DNA of 64,000 nucleotides from Candidula unifasciata (Eukaryota > Mollusca > Gastropoda > Stylommatophora > Geomitridae), in contig CAJHNH020002580.1 in NCBI GenBank assembly GCA_905116865.2, forward strand, positions 406,081-470,080. Direction: 5' to 3'. The position numbers and the translations under genes were made by a program. The notes beneath the pieces are model-generated. The model was not told where the DNA came from, did no database searches, and saw only the letters and a list, made by a program, of their open reading frames with translations. Of the stretch, positions 45,301 to 60,300 are shown in pieces (position 1 is the stretch's first letter; the number at the start of each line of letters is the position of its first letter).

Positions 45301-48300
45301 TGCTGATCAGTGGTCTTTTGTTTTCCATTTAGACACCCATGTGCTTGTGCAACCGAGAAAGTTGATAAAACATGTTCCTGGAACTACAGGACCTGTGTCT
45401 TGCTACTGGTGCATGTGGTACATGATTATAGACCAATCAGCACTCGATGAAAGTGGTGATTAATGAAGTTGAACAAGTTTAACTCTGTAAGTACTAAAGA
45501 GCTCACCATATATTTCTTAGTTATTTCCAAAGATAATACGTATTTTTTGTATTCTACCACAAACATTATATTGATCCTTTGTAGCTGAGTTATTAGATTA
45601 ATTATTTTAGTCTCTTAGTGTCTCTGTTCAACTCCTTCAGGCCCAAGTATTTATTGCTCCTTGTATTAACTATTTTAGTCTCTTAGTGTCTCTGTTCAAC
45701 TCCTTCAGGCCCAAGTATTTATTGCTCCTTGTATTAACTATTTTAGTCTCTTAGTGTGTCTGTTCAACTCCTTCAGGCCCAAGTATTTATTGTTCCTTGT
45801 ATTAAACTATTTTAGTCTCTTAGTGTGTCTGTTCAACTCCTTCAGGCCCAAGTATTTATTGCTCCTTGTATTAACTATTTTAGTCTCTTAGTGTCTCTGT
45901 TCAACTTCTTCAGGCCCAAGTATTTATTGCTCCTTGTATTAAACTATTTTAGTCTCTTAGTGTGTCTGTTCAACTCCTTCAGGCCCAAGTATTTATTGCT
46001 CCTTGTATTAACTATTTTAGTCTCTTAGTGTCTCTGTTCAACTTCTTCAGGCCCAAGTATTTATTGCTCCTTGTATTAACTATTTTAGTCTCTTAGTGTG
46101 TCTGTTCAACTCCTTCAGGCCCAAGCATTTATTGCTCCTTGTATTAACTATTTTAGTCTCTTAGTGTCTCTGTTCAACTCCTCCAGGCCCAAGTATTTAT
46201 TGCTCCTTGTATTAACTATTTTAGTCTTTTAGTGTCTCTGTTCAACTCCTTCAGGCCCAAGTATTTATTGCTCCTTGTATTAACTATTTTAGTCTCTTAG
46301 TGTCTCTGTTCAACTCCTTCAGGCCCAAGTATTTATTGCTCCTTGTATTAACTATTTTAGTCTTTTAGTGTCTCTGTTCAACTCCTTCAGGCCCAAGTAT
46401 TTATTGCTCCTTGTATTAACTATTTTAGTCTCTTAGTGTCTCTGTTCAACTTCTTCAGGCCCAAGTATTTATTGCTCCTTGTATTAACTATTTTAGTCTC
46501 TTAGTGTCTCTGTTCAACTTCTTTAGGCCCAAGTATTTATTGCTCCTTGTATTAACTATTTTAGTCTCTTAGTGTCTCTGTTCAACTCCTTCAGGCCCAA
46601 GTATTTATTGCTCCTTGTATTAACTATTTTAGTCTCTTAGTGTCTCTGTTCAACTCCTTCAGGCCCAAGTATTTATTGCTCCTTGTATTAACTATTTTAG
46701 TCTCTTAGTGTCTCTGTTCAACTCCTTCAGGCCCAAGTATTTATTGCTCCTTGTATTAACTATTTTAGTCTCTTAGTGTCTCTGTTCAACTTCTTCAGGC
46801 CCAAGTATTTATTGCTCCTTGTATTAACTATTTTAGTCTCTTAGTGTCTCTGTTCAACTTCTTTAGGCCCAAGTATTTATTGCTCCTTGTATTAACTATT
46901 TTAGTCTCTTAGTGTCTCTGTTCAACTCCTTCAGGCCCAAGTATTTATTGCTCCTTGTATTAACTATTTTAGTCTCTTAGTGTCTCTGTTCAACTCCTTC
47001 AGGCCCAAGTATTTATTGCTCCTTGTATTAACTATTTTAGTCTCTTAGTGTCTCTGTTCAACTCCTTCAGGCCCAAGTATTTATTGCTCCTTGTATTAAC
47101 TATTTTAGTCTCTTAGTGTCTCTGTTCAACTCCTTCAGGCCCAAGTATTTATTGCTCCAGGTGATTTGAATGTTGAAATGGCATTAGGAATCATAATCAC
47201 AGTACTCAGGACAGTCCAATTCCAGCTGCACCAGTAACAGTCTAGTGATTAGTGATTAGAAAGGATTATCATCACATCAGTCTAGACAGGGATATGGAGT
47301 CAGTAACAGTCTGATTTCCCTTAAGTGTTGAACATCAGCCAGATCCTCTATTCACTACTTGCAGTACCATTCTCCTCTAACTGTAATGATCTATTTGTGT
47401 ACCTGCACTGTTCACTCTGTTTCCTACAAAATCCTTACAACACCTAGCTTAGCATGCCTCAATTCACCACCAAGTGGTGCAAAACCAGCCAGTCCATCTG
47501 GTTTTCCCATTATACTGGCAAGACATGGTGAAAATATTAGATGAACACTAACTACCTTGGACCTGCATAAAACATACCTGTCTTCACCTTTCTCAACATG
47601 CTCTGTGAGTCGGTTACAATTATGACATATTTTTACAGCTAATAATGTTGAATCTTCTTAACTGAATTCAACTTCTTGAGAGTAAAGGTTTCAAAGTAAA
47701 ATCTGCTTAGCAATGAAGGAGTTATCATTTAAAAATAAGTTGGCAACAACAAAGTTACAAACCATATTTCTTCTGCCGATCCTGATCTGCTATGTTATGT
47801 GCTTGCTCACATATATTAGCCACTGCCGAAGCAAACCCGATGTCAAACTTCCGTGGTGAGGGTGAGCGACGTGACAGCTGTGGCGAGGCTTGGGGTGACC
47901 CAAATGGACTCTGGGCGCTCAGCGGAGACCTTGGAGAAACTGGACTGGTAGGCAAAGATGGAGACAAGGCACCTACTCTAGAATTCAATGATGTTGCATG
48001 TTCTGGCCTCAGACCCCCAGAGAAATTAGTTCCATTCTGAGAATAAATGTATTTGAAAAATGTTGGTTATTGTATGTTTCACTTTTAGTTTCAGAATAAC
48101 TGAATGATGAAATAAAATCACATTTATCAACAATAAGAAACGGAGAAATAATGACTGGCACCTTTCTCTTTGCAGACAATAGTGTTAAACTGTGACATAA
48201 GGAGACATGAGAAATAACAGCCTATGGGTAGGTGAGTGTGGTTTGCAAACCCTGCTCAGGTTAAGAAAAGGCTTCCCCACTTAGAGCATGTGATATCAGG

Positions 48301-51300
48301 ACCATTGTTGCCAAACAGGTATTCTATATTCTTCTCAGACACTCAGCTCTCCTCTTTTCTGCAATAACTTTGTCCTGTATCCCTACATTTTTTATGAGTG
48401 GAAAAAAAGAAGTAACAATTGATATTTGAAACATTACATCAATCATTTGGATTCAGATGCCACAATTTCAATAAAAATATCAGCCTCATGAAGATAAACT
48501 GCAACAAAATCATATCGTCTCTACCATAAGCCTAGCGAAGAAAAATACATGAAGGGAAGTCAATAAGTAAGTCAAGCCAACAAGTAAGTCACAAATGGTT
48601 GTTTGCCCCCCCCCCCCCCCCCCCCCCCAAGGACTTGAAAACCATTTATTTTTACTCATAGACTGTTCCTTTATTTTTCAACATAATCTCCACCAACATT
48701 ATTGTACTTGTGCCATCGGTTTATCAGTCCTGCCAAACTTGTTGCATAGAACTGTGTGATATGTTTTCTAAACTACATTTTCGCTTCAAATTCAACTTCT
48801 CTATCATTCATAAAATGTCTCCCACCAAGGTGGGTTTTCAGTGGACCAAAAAGGTGAAAATCGCTAGGGGCTAACTCAGGGCTGTAAGGTGGATGTTCCA
48901 GAAGTTCCCACCCTAGATGGTTAAATTTCTCCCAAGTTAACCGAGCCGTATGTGGTCTGACATTGTCATAAAGGAGCAGTACTCCTGTAGTCAGCAGGCC
49001 TGGACGTTTTCTTCAAATTGCATCATGAAGCATCGATAGAACTTTACAGTATAAATCGGCTTTCACATTGTCACCTCTTTTTTTTTTTTTTTTTTTGAAA
49101 CTGGTTAAAAGCACTCCTTGATAGTCCCAGAACACTGTCAGCATAACCTTTCCTGCTGATGCGTAATCTTGAATCTTTGAACACAAGGCGAAGAGGAATG
49201 TTTCCATTGTACTGACGCACCCTTTGATTTGGGCTGGTAGTGGTGCACCCATGATTCACTCCTAGTAATAATCCTGTTCAGCTTGTCTTCTCCTTCATCT
49301 GACAGAGATGCTACAGGACAGACCTAATCTGTTCACTCTGTGTTCGTCCGTCCGTTGTCTGGATACACACCTTAAGCACACTTTCTTAAATTTCAGTTGA
49401 TTATGCAATTTGTTGTATGCTGAACCAAGTGAGCACCCTATTGCAGCTGCTACAGAGTCAACCGTTATTCACCTGTCACCTCTAATCCTCTCCTCCACCC
49501 GCTGAACGAATGCGTCTGTTTTTAAATGTCCTGGAGACATTTTTTTACCCTGCTATGCACTGCTTCATGGGATAAACATTTGTCAGCATAAACAGGCATT
49601 TCCTTATGAATCTCCTTTGCAGGCAACCCTTTCCTGCCCCCTACGCCCCCCCCCCCCCCCCCCTAAAAAAAAAAACCGCACAACAGCACATTGTTCTTTG
49701 AGGGTACACTCCGTAAGTACAGTTGCAATTTTGTTTCTGTATTGCGAATGTGTGTGCAACACCTAGTTCTACCTAACGAATGGATACATAAAGTTCAATG
49801 TAGCTGTCACCTAATGACACTTTTAGAAACCACAGCTACATTTTCCTGCCATCCCATAACCATTTGTGACTCACTTACTTACTTCCCCTCGTATATCTTC
49901 AACTCAAACAGAGCCTCAAAAATATTTGAAATCTACAATTAGCCTGAAGAAGATGATATCAGTGAAACATTAAAAGCTTCTGGTCTCTTCATACATGCAA
50001 AAAAAGTACACAATTCTTAACATAATGTGAACTTTTCTGTGTGGACATACTGGTTGTACCAGACTAACTTGGACAATCTGAATCCAGATGAGCAAGACAG
50101 TACAGTATCTTACTAAATACAAACTGGCTGTGATTAATGAAGTGATTCTGTTGTTAAAATACTTGATTCTGGTTTAGTCTTTTGGTCATGTCTTATCTAT
50201 AGTATGATTGTTCCGTCAAGGTTGCCACATTAGGCCTATGGTTCTGTCTCATGTAGGTATCCATCCATCCATTTTTGAAAAATAAAAAAACCACCACGTT
50301 CAACTTATTGTGAGCAGTATTGGTTATAACTGTAGTCTGAGCCAATTATGTTGGCTAAGAAATGTTAACTGCACCAAAACTAGTGACTTGGACCGGTACT
50401 CTAGTACCTAGTGATGACTGTTGGGGAGGGTGCTGGTATGCACTATACACACACACACACACACATAAAGACATACATGTTCAATTACAGATATATACAT
50501 AACATGGTAAAACCACATTTATACTGACAAAGCATGATCGTCATCTGCGTTAACTGGAATCAAATGATCTAATCTGTGGGTAACTGAAACTTGGCAGTTC
50601 CACAATGATAAAGCACCCACATATTCTTCGCAACTGATTCAATTTTTCAGAAGTGTTAATATATCCTAAGACAGAAAAATGGTATCCCAGATCACATTAA
50701 ATGTTCCCAAAGATCAATTACACAATATGATTATCACAAATATTTTAAAAGTACACTTAAAATATATTAAACACAATAGTCTATACTCCTATAATGTGTT
50801 ACAATTAATACACCATATATTCAAAAGTAATTGAAAAGCATAAATATTCAATATTGGGAAAAAAACACCTTTTTATTTATCCCAACCCAAATGAGTTGAA
50901 CAGTATATTGTTTAAACTATAACTACTATTCCTGACCAACTATAACTACTATTCCTGACCAAACACAATATTTGACTAGTTGGTTTATCAGGCTTTAAAC
51001 TGGACTGACAATCTTTTCTAAATTTCCAACCAAACCTGCCTGGCCTATTGTATCAAAACTGTATGTGGACCATCTACAGTTCCACCATGTTTGCGACTTC
51101 ATAATTACAAAAACAAAACAACTTTGGCAGCCAAAGTTGCGTAGTGGCCAGACACTCCTCTGCAGACCCAGAGTTCTTGGGTTGAAATCTGTATCCAACT
51201 GAGTTTTTCCAAACAAACTGACCTTGGCTCCTAGGTCATCCCAGCCTTAAACTGGTGTCAGGTAAGGTCCTGGGAGGTCAAGGTTGATGGAGCGACGCTG

Positions 51301-54300
51301 ATTACATCTGCCACCTTGTGCTAATTGGTCTACACAATATGAGTCTATCAGCATATATCCATTACGTCACTGGCTTTAACTTCTTAAAGTCAACATTGTT
51401 TGTTAAATGCCATTTTATAGGACTTGTTTTGATAAATAGTGGGGTTACATAGGTAAGCACTGTATGTGGGCTTACATAGGTAGGTACTGAATGTGGGCTT
51501 ACACAGGTAAGCACTGTATGTGGTCTTACATAGGTAGGTACTGAATGTGGGCTCACATAGGTAGGTACTGAATGTGGGCTTACATAGGTAGGTACTGAAT
51601 GTGGGCTTACATAGGTAAGCACTGTATGTGGGCTTACATAGGTAGGTACTGAATGTGGGCTCACATAGCTAGGCACATAATGTAGGCTTACATGGGTAGG
51701 CAGGCACTTATTGTGGGCTTACATGGGTAGTAGGCAGGCATTGAATATGGCTTACATAGGTAGGCAGGCACTGGATGTGGGCTTACATAGGTAGGCAGGC
51801 ACTGGATGTGGTCTTACATAAGTAGGCAGGCACTGGATGTGGGCTTACATGGATAGGTACTGAGTGTGGGCTTACATATGTCTAACCTTGACTAGAGTTT
51901 GCATTCAATGTGGGCTTATGCACTTCTAGGATTAAGTAGAGTACACATTGAATGTGGGCTTATGCACTTCTAGGATTAACTAGAGTACACACTGAATGTG
52001 GGCTTATGCACTTTTAAGATTAAGTAGCGTACACACTGAATGTGGGCTTATGCACTTCTAGGATTAACTAGAGTACACACTGAATGTGGGCTTATGCACT
52101 TCTAGGATTAACTAGAGTACACACTGAATGTGGGCTTATGCACTTCTAGGATTAAGTATAGTTAACACTGAACGTGGGATTATGCACTTCTGTGATTAAG
52201 TAGAGTACACACTGAATGTGGGACTATACGCTTCTAGGATTGAGTAGAGTACACACTGAATAGGGCTTATGCACTTCAAAGATTAAGTTGAGTATACACT
52301 GAATGTGTGCTTTTCACTTCTAGGATTAAGTAGAGTGCGCACTGAATGTTGGCTTTAACGACAGGCTCATAAGACTTTTGAGATGATTAGAACGGACACT
52401 GATTGTGTAGGCTTACACAGTTCTTTTGTTGACAAGAGCAGAAAATAAACATGAATTTGCAAATCTGTAGGAGCCATAATGGCAAACACTGAGTGTAGAC
52501 TTGCATATATCTCTGGGTGTCTAGCGGACACTAAATGTGGGCTTGTATATTTCCTGAGCTGACTAGAGTAGATACTCAATGCTTCAAAGGCCACAATTAA
52601 AAGGCATTGAATTTAGATTTGCAAGTCTTTAAGACTGATAAGGGCAGACACTGAAAGGGGCTTGCAAGACTCATGGCTGATAGGATATGGGCTTAAGAAG
52701 TTCCTCTAGGTTGACCAGGACACTGAATCTGAGTTGTAGGTTGCTAGAGCTAATCAGGGTATATGTTGAAAGTGACAGTGATCTAAGCCTAAAAAAAAAA
52801 AGAAAGACTGATTCTGTATGTGACAGTAACATATGCTAAACAAGGCTGACACTGTATATGACAGTAATCTAAGGCTAACCAAGGCTGACATTGTATGTGA
52901 CAGTAATCTAAGGCTAACCAAGGCTGACACTGTATGTGACAGTAATCTAAGGCTAACCAAGGCAGACACTGTATGTGACAGTAATCTAAGGCTAACCAAG
53001 GCTGACACTGTATGTGACAGTAATCTAAGGCTGACACTGTATGTGACAGTAATCTAAGACTAACCAAGGCTGACACTATATGTGACAGTAACATAGGCTA
53101 AACAAGGCTGACACCGTATGTGACAGTAACATAGGCTAAACAAGGCTGAAAATGAATGTGACAGTAACCTAGACTAAACAAGGCTAACACTGTATGTGAC
53201 AGTAACCTAGGCTAAACAAGGCTGACACTGAATGTGACAGTAACCTAGGCTAAACAAGGCTGACGCTGAATGTGACAGTAACCTAGGCTAAACAAGGCTG
53301 ACACTGTTTTTTACAGTAACATAGGCTAAACAAGGCTGACACTGAATGTTACAGTAACCTAGGCTAAAAAAGGCTGACACTGAATGTGACAGCAATCTAA
53401 GCTTAACAAGACTGACACTGAAGTGACAGTAACCTAGGCTAAACAAGGCTGACACTGAATGTGACAGTAACCTAGGCTAAACAAGGCTGACACTGTTTGT
53501 TACAGTAACATAGGCTAAACAAGGCTGACACTGAATGTTACAGTAACCTAGGCTAAACATGGCTGATACTGAATGTGACAGCAACCTAAGCTTAACAAGA
53601 CTGAAACTGAATGTAACAGTAACCTAAGCTTAACAAGGCTGACACTGAATGTAACAGTAACCTAGGCTAAACAAGGCTGGCACTGTATGTAACAGTAATC
53701 AGAGGTTAACTAAGGCTGATAATGAGTGTGGATTGCAGCCTGCTGAGGGTAACCAGTGGATAAAGTAATTGTGACACAGCGGCTAAGGCTAACAAGAACA
53801 TATATAAACACTTAATGTGAACTTGGAAGCTATCCGGAATAACAATGTGATCTTGGAAAAATTGTGGATTAATATTGTGATTTTGGAAGCTTTTGGACTA
53901 ACAATGTAATATTCAACAATTTTTGGACTTAGAATGTAGGTTTTTGAGATTTGGAACTGAGCAGAGCACACACAAAAAATACACTGCACATAAATGTATT
54001 GTTTATGTAGGCTGGTGATGATAAATTAAATGATTCTGACATAAATGAAGATAATCATACGAGAAACTGAAGAGGTGCAAGTAATGGTGAGGAAAAAGTA
54101 ATCAAAAGAAAAAAAGAGGGCGTGGTGTGACAAACAGAAAGAGAGAGAAAGGAAAGATATGCAGAAAGAGAAACACAGAGAAATAGAAAAGAAGAGACAG
54201 GTAGAATAGAGGGGATGGCAAAGAGGGAGAGGATCTCAAGGAGAGGATGAGGCATAATAATAATGACAGAAAAAGACAAAAATATGGGAGGGAAAAAAAA

Positions 54301-57300
54301 AGAGAACAGAAAGAACAAGGGGGGGGGGGGTGGGGTGGGGGGGGGGGGTGGGGGGGGGGAGGAGATAGAGAGATAGAGTGAGAGAGAAATAACAGATGAG
54401 ACATAATAACAAGAAATTACCACATAAACACACACACACATACAAAGAAAGAACAATGACTAATAAGCTGGGATACTGGAGAAAAAAAACAATGGTGGGG
54501 AAAAAAGAAAATTACTGTTTGAAGCAAAGCCTATAAAGGGAAACAACCACCTGGTAACTAGTCACACTTAAAAAAAAAAAGTTGGATGGAAGGAGGGTCA
54601 TAGTGGGTCTCAACAAATGTCAACCATAGCAATAATGGAAAATAGACTAATGGGAAAGTGGTCATAATATTCTCTAGAACTGAACATAATGAAACAGCAA
54701 ACTGGGTCAAGGCTGTGGAATACAAAGGTCAAAGGCTATACCGTGAAACAGCAAACTGGGTCAAGGCTGAGGGACACAAAGGGCAAAGGCTATACCACCT
54801 CATTAAGCCTGGACAGGGATGCTGTGATCTCATTGGCTGCTTGAGCAATGAGCAAGTTTTCACTGCTGCCTGCAGTTTTTGTTGTCAGACTTGAGATATC
54901 TTTCAGTTCCATACTCTAGCAAACATTGTATTGGGCGGATGGAAAGGTAAATGTGACAGAATATCATTTGGATGAGCACAGAAAAATATGATAGCAGATT
55001 GACAGATAGCATAGGACGAGAGCATAAGGCTATATTAGTAGACAGAACAATTTGGATAAAGCATGGGCAAAACATTAATAAAAAAGAATAAAACATTATA
55101 ATTGATAAATGGTTCATAGAAAACAAAATAACAACCACTATAAAGATGGCTGAATGGTAATAATATGCACTAACATGATAGACTGATTACATGTAGATAC
55201 AAATGATAATAGAAAGGTTAAATGGATTAAGGATAGGAAAGAAAAGGAATGCACAAACAAAACTTGACAGTAGAGAGGATTGACAATGTGGACAAACATG
55301 AAAAAAAAAAGAATTAGTTAAAAATTGTTTGTAGATTGCAGCAAAGATTGAAAATAAGGATAATCATTATAGATAATAAAGAGCTAAATGGATAAGGCAT
55401 GAAGATGATATTTTTGCCCATTCCATGTAAAGCAATTCTTTTTATCGTAAACAATGGTGATCTCTTCTGTATAATGTCAGTAAAAGACTCTTCATTCATT
55501 GAGGTAAGTTGGGCATATCTGTTTGCAGACCAATCAACATTCAATGATCGATTTTGTCAGAATCCTGCCGCCTATCTTTGATTCACGCTAGACATATGAG
55601 TTAAGGTCATCTCTCCATGTGGGTTTTGAAGCTCCATTTTGGAGGAAACAAGAATATATCCACTGCCCCTAGCAAGTATGTTGTAAAAGGCAACTAATTA
55701 GGGGTTTTCATTCAAAGTCGGAATGCATCTGCCTGAGAGATACAGAACCAGCAGTCTGCATACAAGTAAACCAGATGTATGTTAACAGAGGCATCATCAT
55801 TACAACCAGCCTTTCCCATTTTCCCATGAATGCCACATAAAATATAACAGTTGTAATTTAGAATGAACATCCCACACAAAAATCTGGCAAAGAGATGGTC
55901 AGAAAGTAATGCAAAAAAATAAAAAATAAAATCATAAATATAAAATCAAAGGGAAATAAGCCACCATAACCCATTGTGTAGATGATGTAATGAGAGTAAG
56001 CCTGGGGGGCAGAAAAAAGAAGTTCCAATGGAGTACCTCCAATGGAGTATAGGCTTCCAACCAGCTAATGCCAAGCATTCTAACCTTTGTTCTGTCCTGT
56101 AGCTTCATCATTGTCCTCTCTTTTTTCATTAATATCTCTTTTTGATTCTCATCTGCATAGGTATTTTTTAAGTATCCTATTTCTTTAGCCTGCAGGCTCC
56201 AGAGAAAGAACTTTCTAGCTATACTATAACATGTTTTCTCAATACTTGCCCTATCTCGTGGTTACATTTCCTCATCCCTGGAGGAGCCAGACCTTTTTCA
56301 AAAATGACCTTGGCTCCCAGGCTGACCCAGCCTTGAGTGGGTACCGGGTGCAGTCCCGGGAAGTAAAGGTGGCCAGCGTGATGCTGACCAAATCACCCAT
56401 CTTGTGCTGATTGGTCTATAAAAATATAGGTCTAGCCCTATATGCTATGTACGCCTAAAGGCATGGAAAAAGGTCCTTAACTTCACTTTTTTACTTACGT
56501 TTTCTCACTTCTTGATTTGCTAGACTTTGTTTAGCTACATAACTTTTGGATAAGTAATTCTGTCATACCCTTTCAGCCCTTCTACTGTAGGCAAGCACCA
56601 GTTGATTAATACAGTTTAAAGTAAATGTGTTTAGTCATTCTCCATGTTTTCTAATCTATATATACAATAGTAGTTATATTGTATCTTAGAACTAAATATT
56701 ATCAAGCTGGTATTAGAATGAGTAAATCTGAACCCCAATAGGGCTGCACACTGAGTGATCAACACTTGGTGAGCAAAGTGTCACTATTCTGACAAGAATC
56801 CCCCAGGTGCAAATCTCAAAAACCCTGTTCAAACCCAAGGTTATACTAGATTTAATTGGACCAGATTTAAACAAATTTCTAGTGCTATAGAAGCTCCTTA
56901 ATACTAATACAATCAGTTTTTATACATTAACATGTTTGTATTTTGCATTGTGATCTGGTGCTATATATATTATTTTATATATTCTTTTATGTGAAAAAAA
57001 GTTCAGTGATAATAAATTGGTAATTTGGAATTTTCACTCATTAGACTGTATTTTTAAAACAATTTCTTCATTAAAATCCTATACGGACATTCAGGACACT
57101 CAGCAAAGTTTGGATACTGCCATCTACTTGATTATGTTTAGCACTGTGAAGTTTCATGTAAAATTCCTCCTAAACTGATTGATCCTTTTTATTTGTTGGT
57201 GTGTAAAACTAGATTCCATTCATGTTTACTTTCTGTTTCTGTAGTTTTAAATGTTGTCATCGTTCTTGAATCCCTTGTTTTCTCACTCCATCAATGTTGT

Positions 57301-60300
57301 GCCAGGTCCAGGTATAAAAATTACTTGGCATTTAATAGGTCAAATGGGCAGCATCTGACCAGCTGCCTCAAACTTCTTGTAACATTTTCTGGTTCACATT
57401 TTTATTTGGATCATCACTGGCACCATATTCTTCTTCTTCAGCATTCCAAGCCCTTGAGGTTCACTGCTATAGTTATCACCCATATCCATTCATCTCTCTG
57501 GCTGTCTTTTTCTCTCCTGTTGGTGATATCAAGTGTTTGTAGGTCTGCCTGGATATTATCTCTTCATCATCTTCTTGGTCTGCAACCATTCAACTCCCCT
57601 GTGCACACAGTTTTTACCTCTCTGTCATACTGGCTGCACATGGACATTAAAAATATCCCAGTAATGGTGGGAAGGGTTAGGGCTGGTAGGGTGAGGGGGT
57701 TTGGAGGGAGGGAAGGGTGTTTGAGCACTGCCTATCTGGCAGATGAGGTTGCTGGTAAATCTGCTATTGCTGTTATATTGTTTCTATTACCCCAAAAAGG
57801 ACCCTTTTTATATCAGTGGCACATCAGGAACATGATGTTAGATCCATATTTTTTATATGCCAATTGGCACCTGATGATGATGTGGTCAATAGCATGCCAG
57901 CTGTGTCTACTCCCCATAACATTTCCTAGTATCCATTTTAGACTTGGCTGACTGGGCACCCAAGGTCAATTTTGGAAAAAAAAAATAAACATCTGCCATA
58001 ATGTGTATTTAAATCCAAGACCTTTGGCTGCCAGCCAAGTGTTTAACCACTGAGCGGTAAAAGTAACATTGGTCTCTCCATGCTCCACCCATATACACAC
58101 TATCTCACTTCTGAATGGTAGTTCTGTCAAAACCTGTCACCTTGGCACAAGGTTACGGGGGTGTTCCGCAATGCTGTTGATATCGCGTGTTGTATATTTC
58201 AGCATGCCAGCACTTTTAACACTCCAAAAACATGGAGAAACTGGTCCTAACTCAACCCTATAGAGAGTGTTGTAACCTAAGTCATAGGCATTCTCTTTCT
58301 CAGAATGAAAACATAAATGCAAGATGACATAGGAAGCAAACAACAGAGCGGGACACACCTGTAACCTTCAGGAAAGGTAACCAGCCCAACAAACTTGTTA
58401 ATGAAAAGTGACCTAATCTATTTGGGTATATAGACATGAACCTAACCCACTAGGCTACTGCAGTTTTCATAGTTTGTGTATCTGACACTAATTATACAGT
58501 TAGTCCCACTGACCTTTAGTCACAAACAACTGGTTTGGCAATCACAGTGATTTCAATTGTTTTAGTCAATTAAAAATAAACAATAAAACCCATCACCAGA
58601 ATAATTAAACCGAGTGTAAAGTGGGTTAAATAACCCACAACCCAAAGCTGCAGGATGTGGCAGTGCAGGGATGGAGGAAGGAAGTGTGTACCTCCCGAGG
58701 AACATATGACTGAAGCTGTATCCATGACTCATCGCTGGTGAATGATTCATTGACATACCCGCCCAGATCTGGTCGGTATAATGCCTGCAGTTATGAGAAA
58801 ATGATTACCATGCACAGAAGTTACTTCCCACATCTACCGATCAATCAGTTTATCTCCTCTGTGATGCTACCTAATGGCTTACCATACCATCCTAAGTTTA
58901 AAAAATATCAATCTGGACTGCAGACCAACAAGGCAGATCCAAGATACCCTATTTAACCTCCAAAGAAGTTATAATTAGGGCACTCTTAACGGCTACACCA
59001 GCCAGGTGTAACTTACAGTATGTATGTGTATGTTGTTCAACCCCACCAGGACCGTACCATAGGAGACCAACATCTGGTGACACAAAGTGCCACCATTAAG
59101 ACGAGGATCATCCAGGCACAAGTCCAAAAAACCCAGTCCAACCTCTAGGCTGAGTTATATTATATTGCCCCCAGCAACAGTTGGAGTGGGGCTTAAATAA
59201 AAAAAATTATTATGTCCCATATGGGGACGTTTTTTTTTAAAACTTACACTTACAGTCCTATGGTGGTACGGTGAACCTTTCACATCCTGAACCCTTTATG
59301 ATACACAAAGGTGGGATGCACAGGTGTATTTCTATCTGTACTGAGGGCACACTAGGACCAGGGCTCCTATCGGTTAAGGCTCATCTACACCACTACATGG
59401 TCACTCTAAAACAGGTTCCCTAATGCAAGCTTGGCTGATGTAGGTAGGGTCAACATTTCTTTTGAAATCTTTTGAGTGCATATGCCTGAGAGATGAGGAA
59501 TCAACAGTCTGCACACACACACACAAAACCAGATGTGGAAAATGGATGTGAACACAATACTCGAGTCAGGGATGAAGAAAGCTATCCAGACATAGATGAC
59601 AGACATCCAGCAAGGACCTTCTGTTTGGAATTTACTACTGGCTGATGCAGAGAATGTGAAGGAGTAGTAGGCAAAAAGCAAATCAGTAATTTTCCTTATC
59701 ACTCAATCAGGTGCTTTCTCCACAATGAAGTTAGCTGCAATGGATTTCCAACACTGTCTTTCTCCCAGGGTGTAGACTCAGTCTGACTGTAGTCAGCCTA
59801 TCTAATTTTGTTAGACTATCTCATTCTTATTCTGCATTCACACTTAAAAGGGTGGTTGGTATGGTTTGTTGTTTACAGCTAGGCTACAATATCTGTGCCC
59901 TTTGCTCCAACAAAAGGTTGCATTAGGAATGATGATATCTCTCACAGAACCAAAACTGAACTTTATTGGTAGACAACAGATCAACAGTATGGCTATGCAA
60001 TAGACAAGGTACCACAAAGAACAATGTTATACAGATACATGGCAACAGAGCCAGAGGTCGATCACACAGAATAAGGACTGTGGAAATATTGGATACATTA
60101 ACAAGTTCTCTTTATGAAGCTAATAAAAGAGCCTGTTCCAGAGATCTCTTCCTGGCCTTGACGCTGCAAATCATTCCAGGAGAAGAGAAAAGAAGGAGAA
60201 GAAGAAGAAGAACAGATGAGAAGAGAAATACTAGAACATAATGAGATTATATTTAAGCACAGCACAAACGATCTAGCAGGGAATACATCTTGGTTTTAAT

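Noticed and set aside
54055..54456. Ser/Pro/Phe-rich minus-strand ORFs up to 133 residues
   Set aside because: Low-complexity polypyrimidine strand; composition alone keeps the frames open.
57193..57951. 252-residue plus-strand ORF
   Set aside because: Starts at a non-ATG codon, crosses the antisense LINE 3' end and part of a tRNA-SINE, and has no family resemblance.
58562..58756. 64-residue minus-strand ORF (HSPAMSHGYSFSH frame) as the coding frame of the 58.7-kb exon
   Set aside because: The alternative frame (ALYRPDLGG..) is open between a good acceptor and donor and matches the phase of both neighbouring CaV2 exons; this frame does not.
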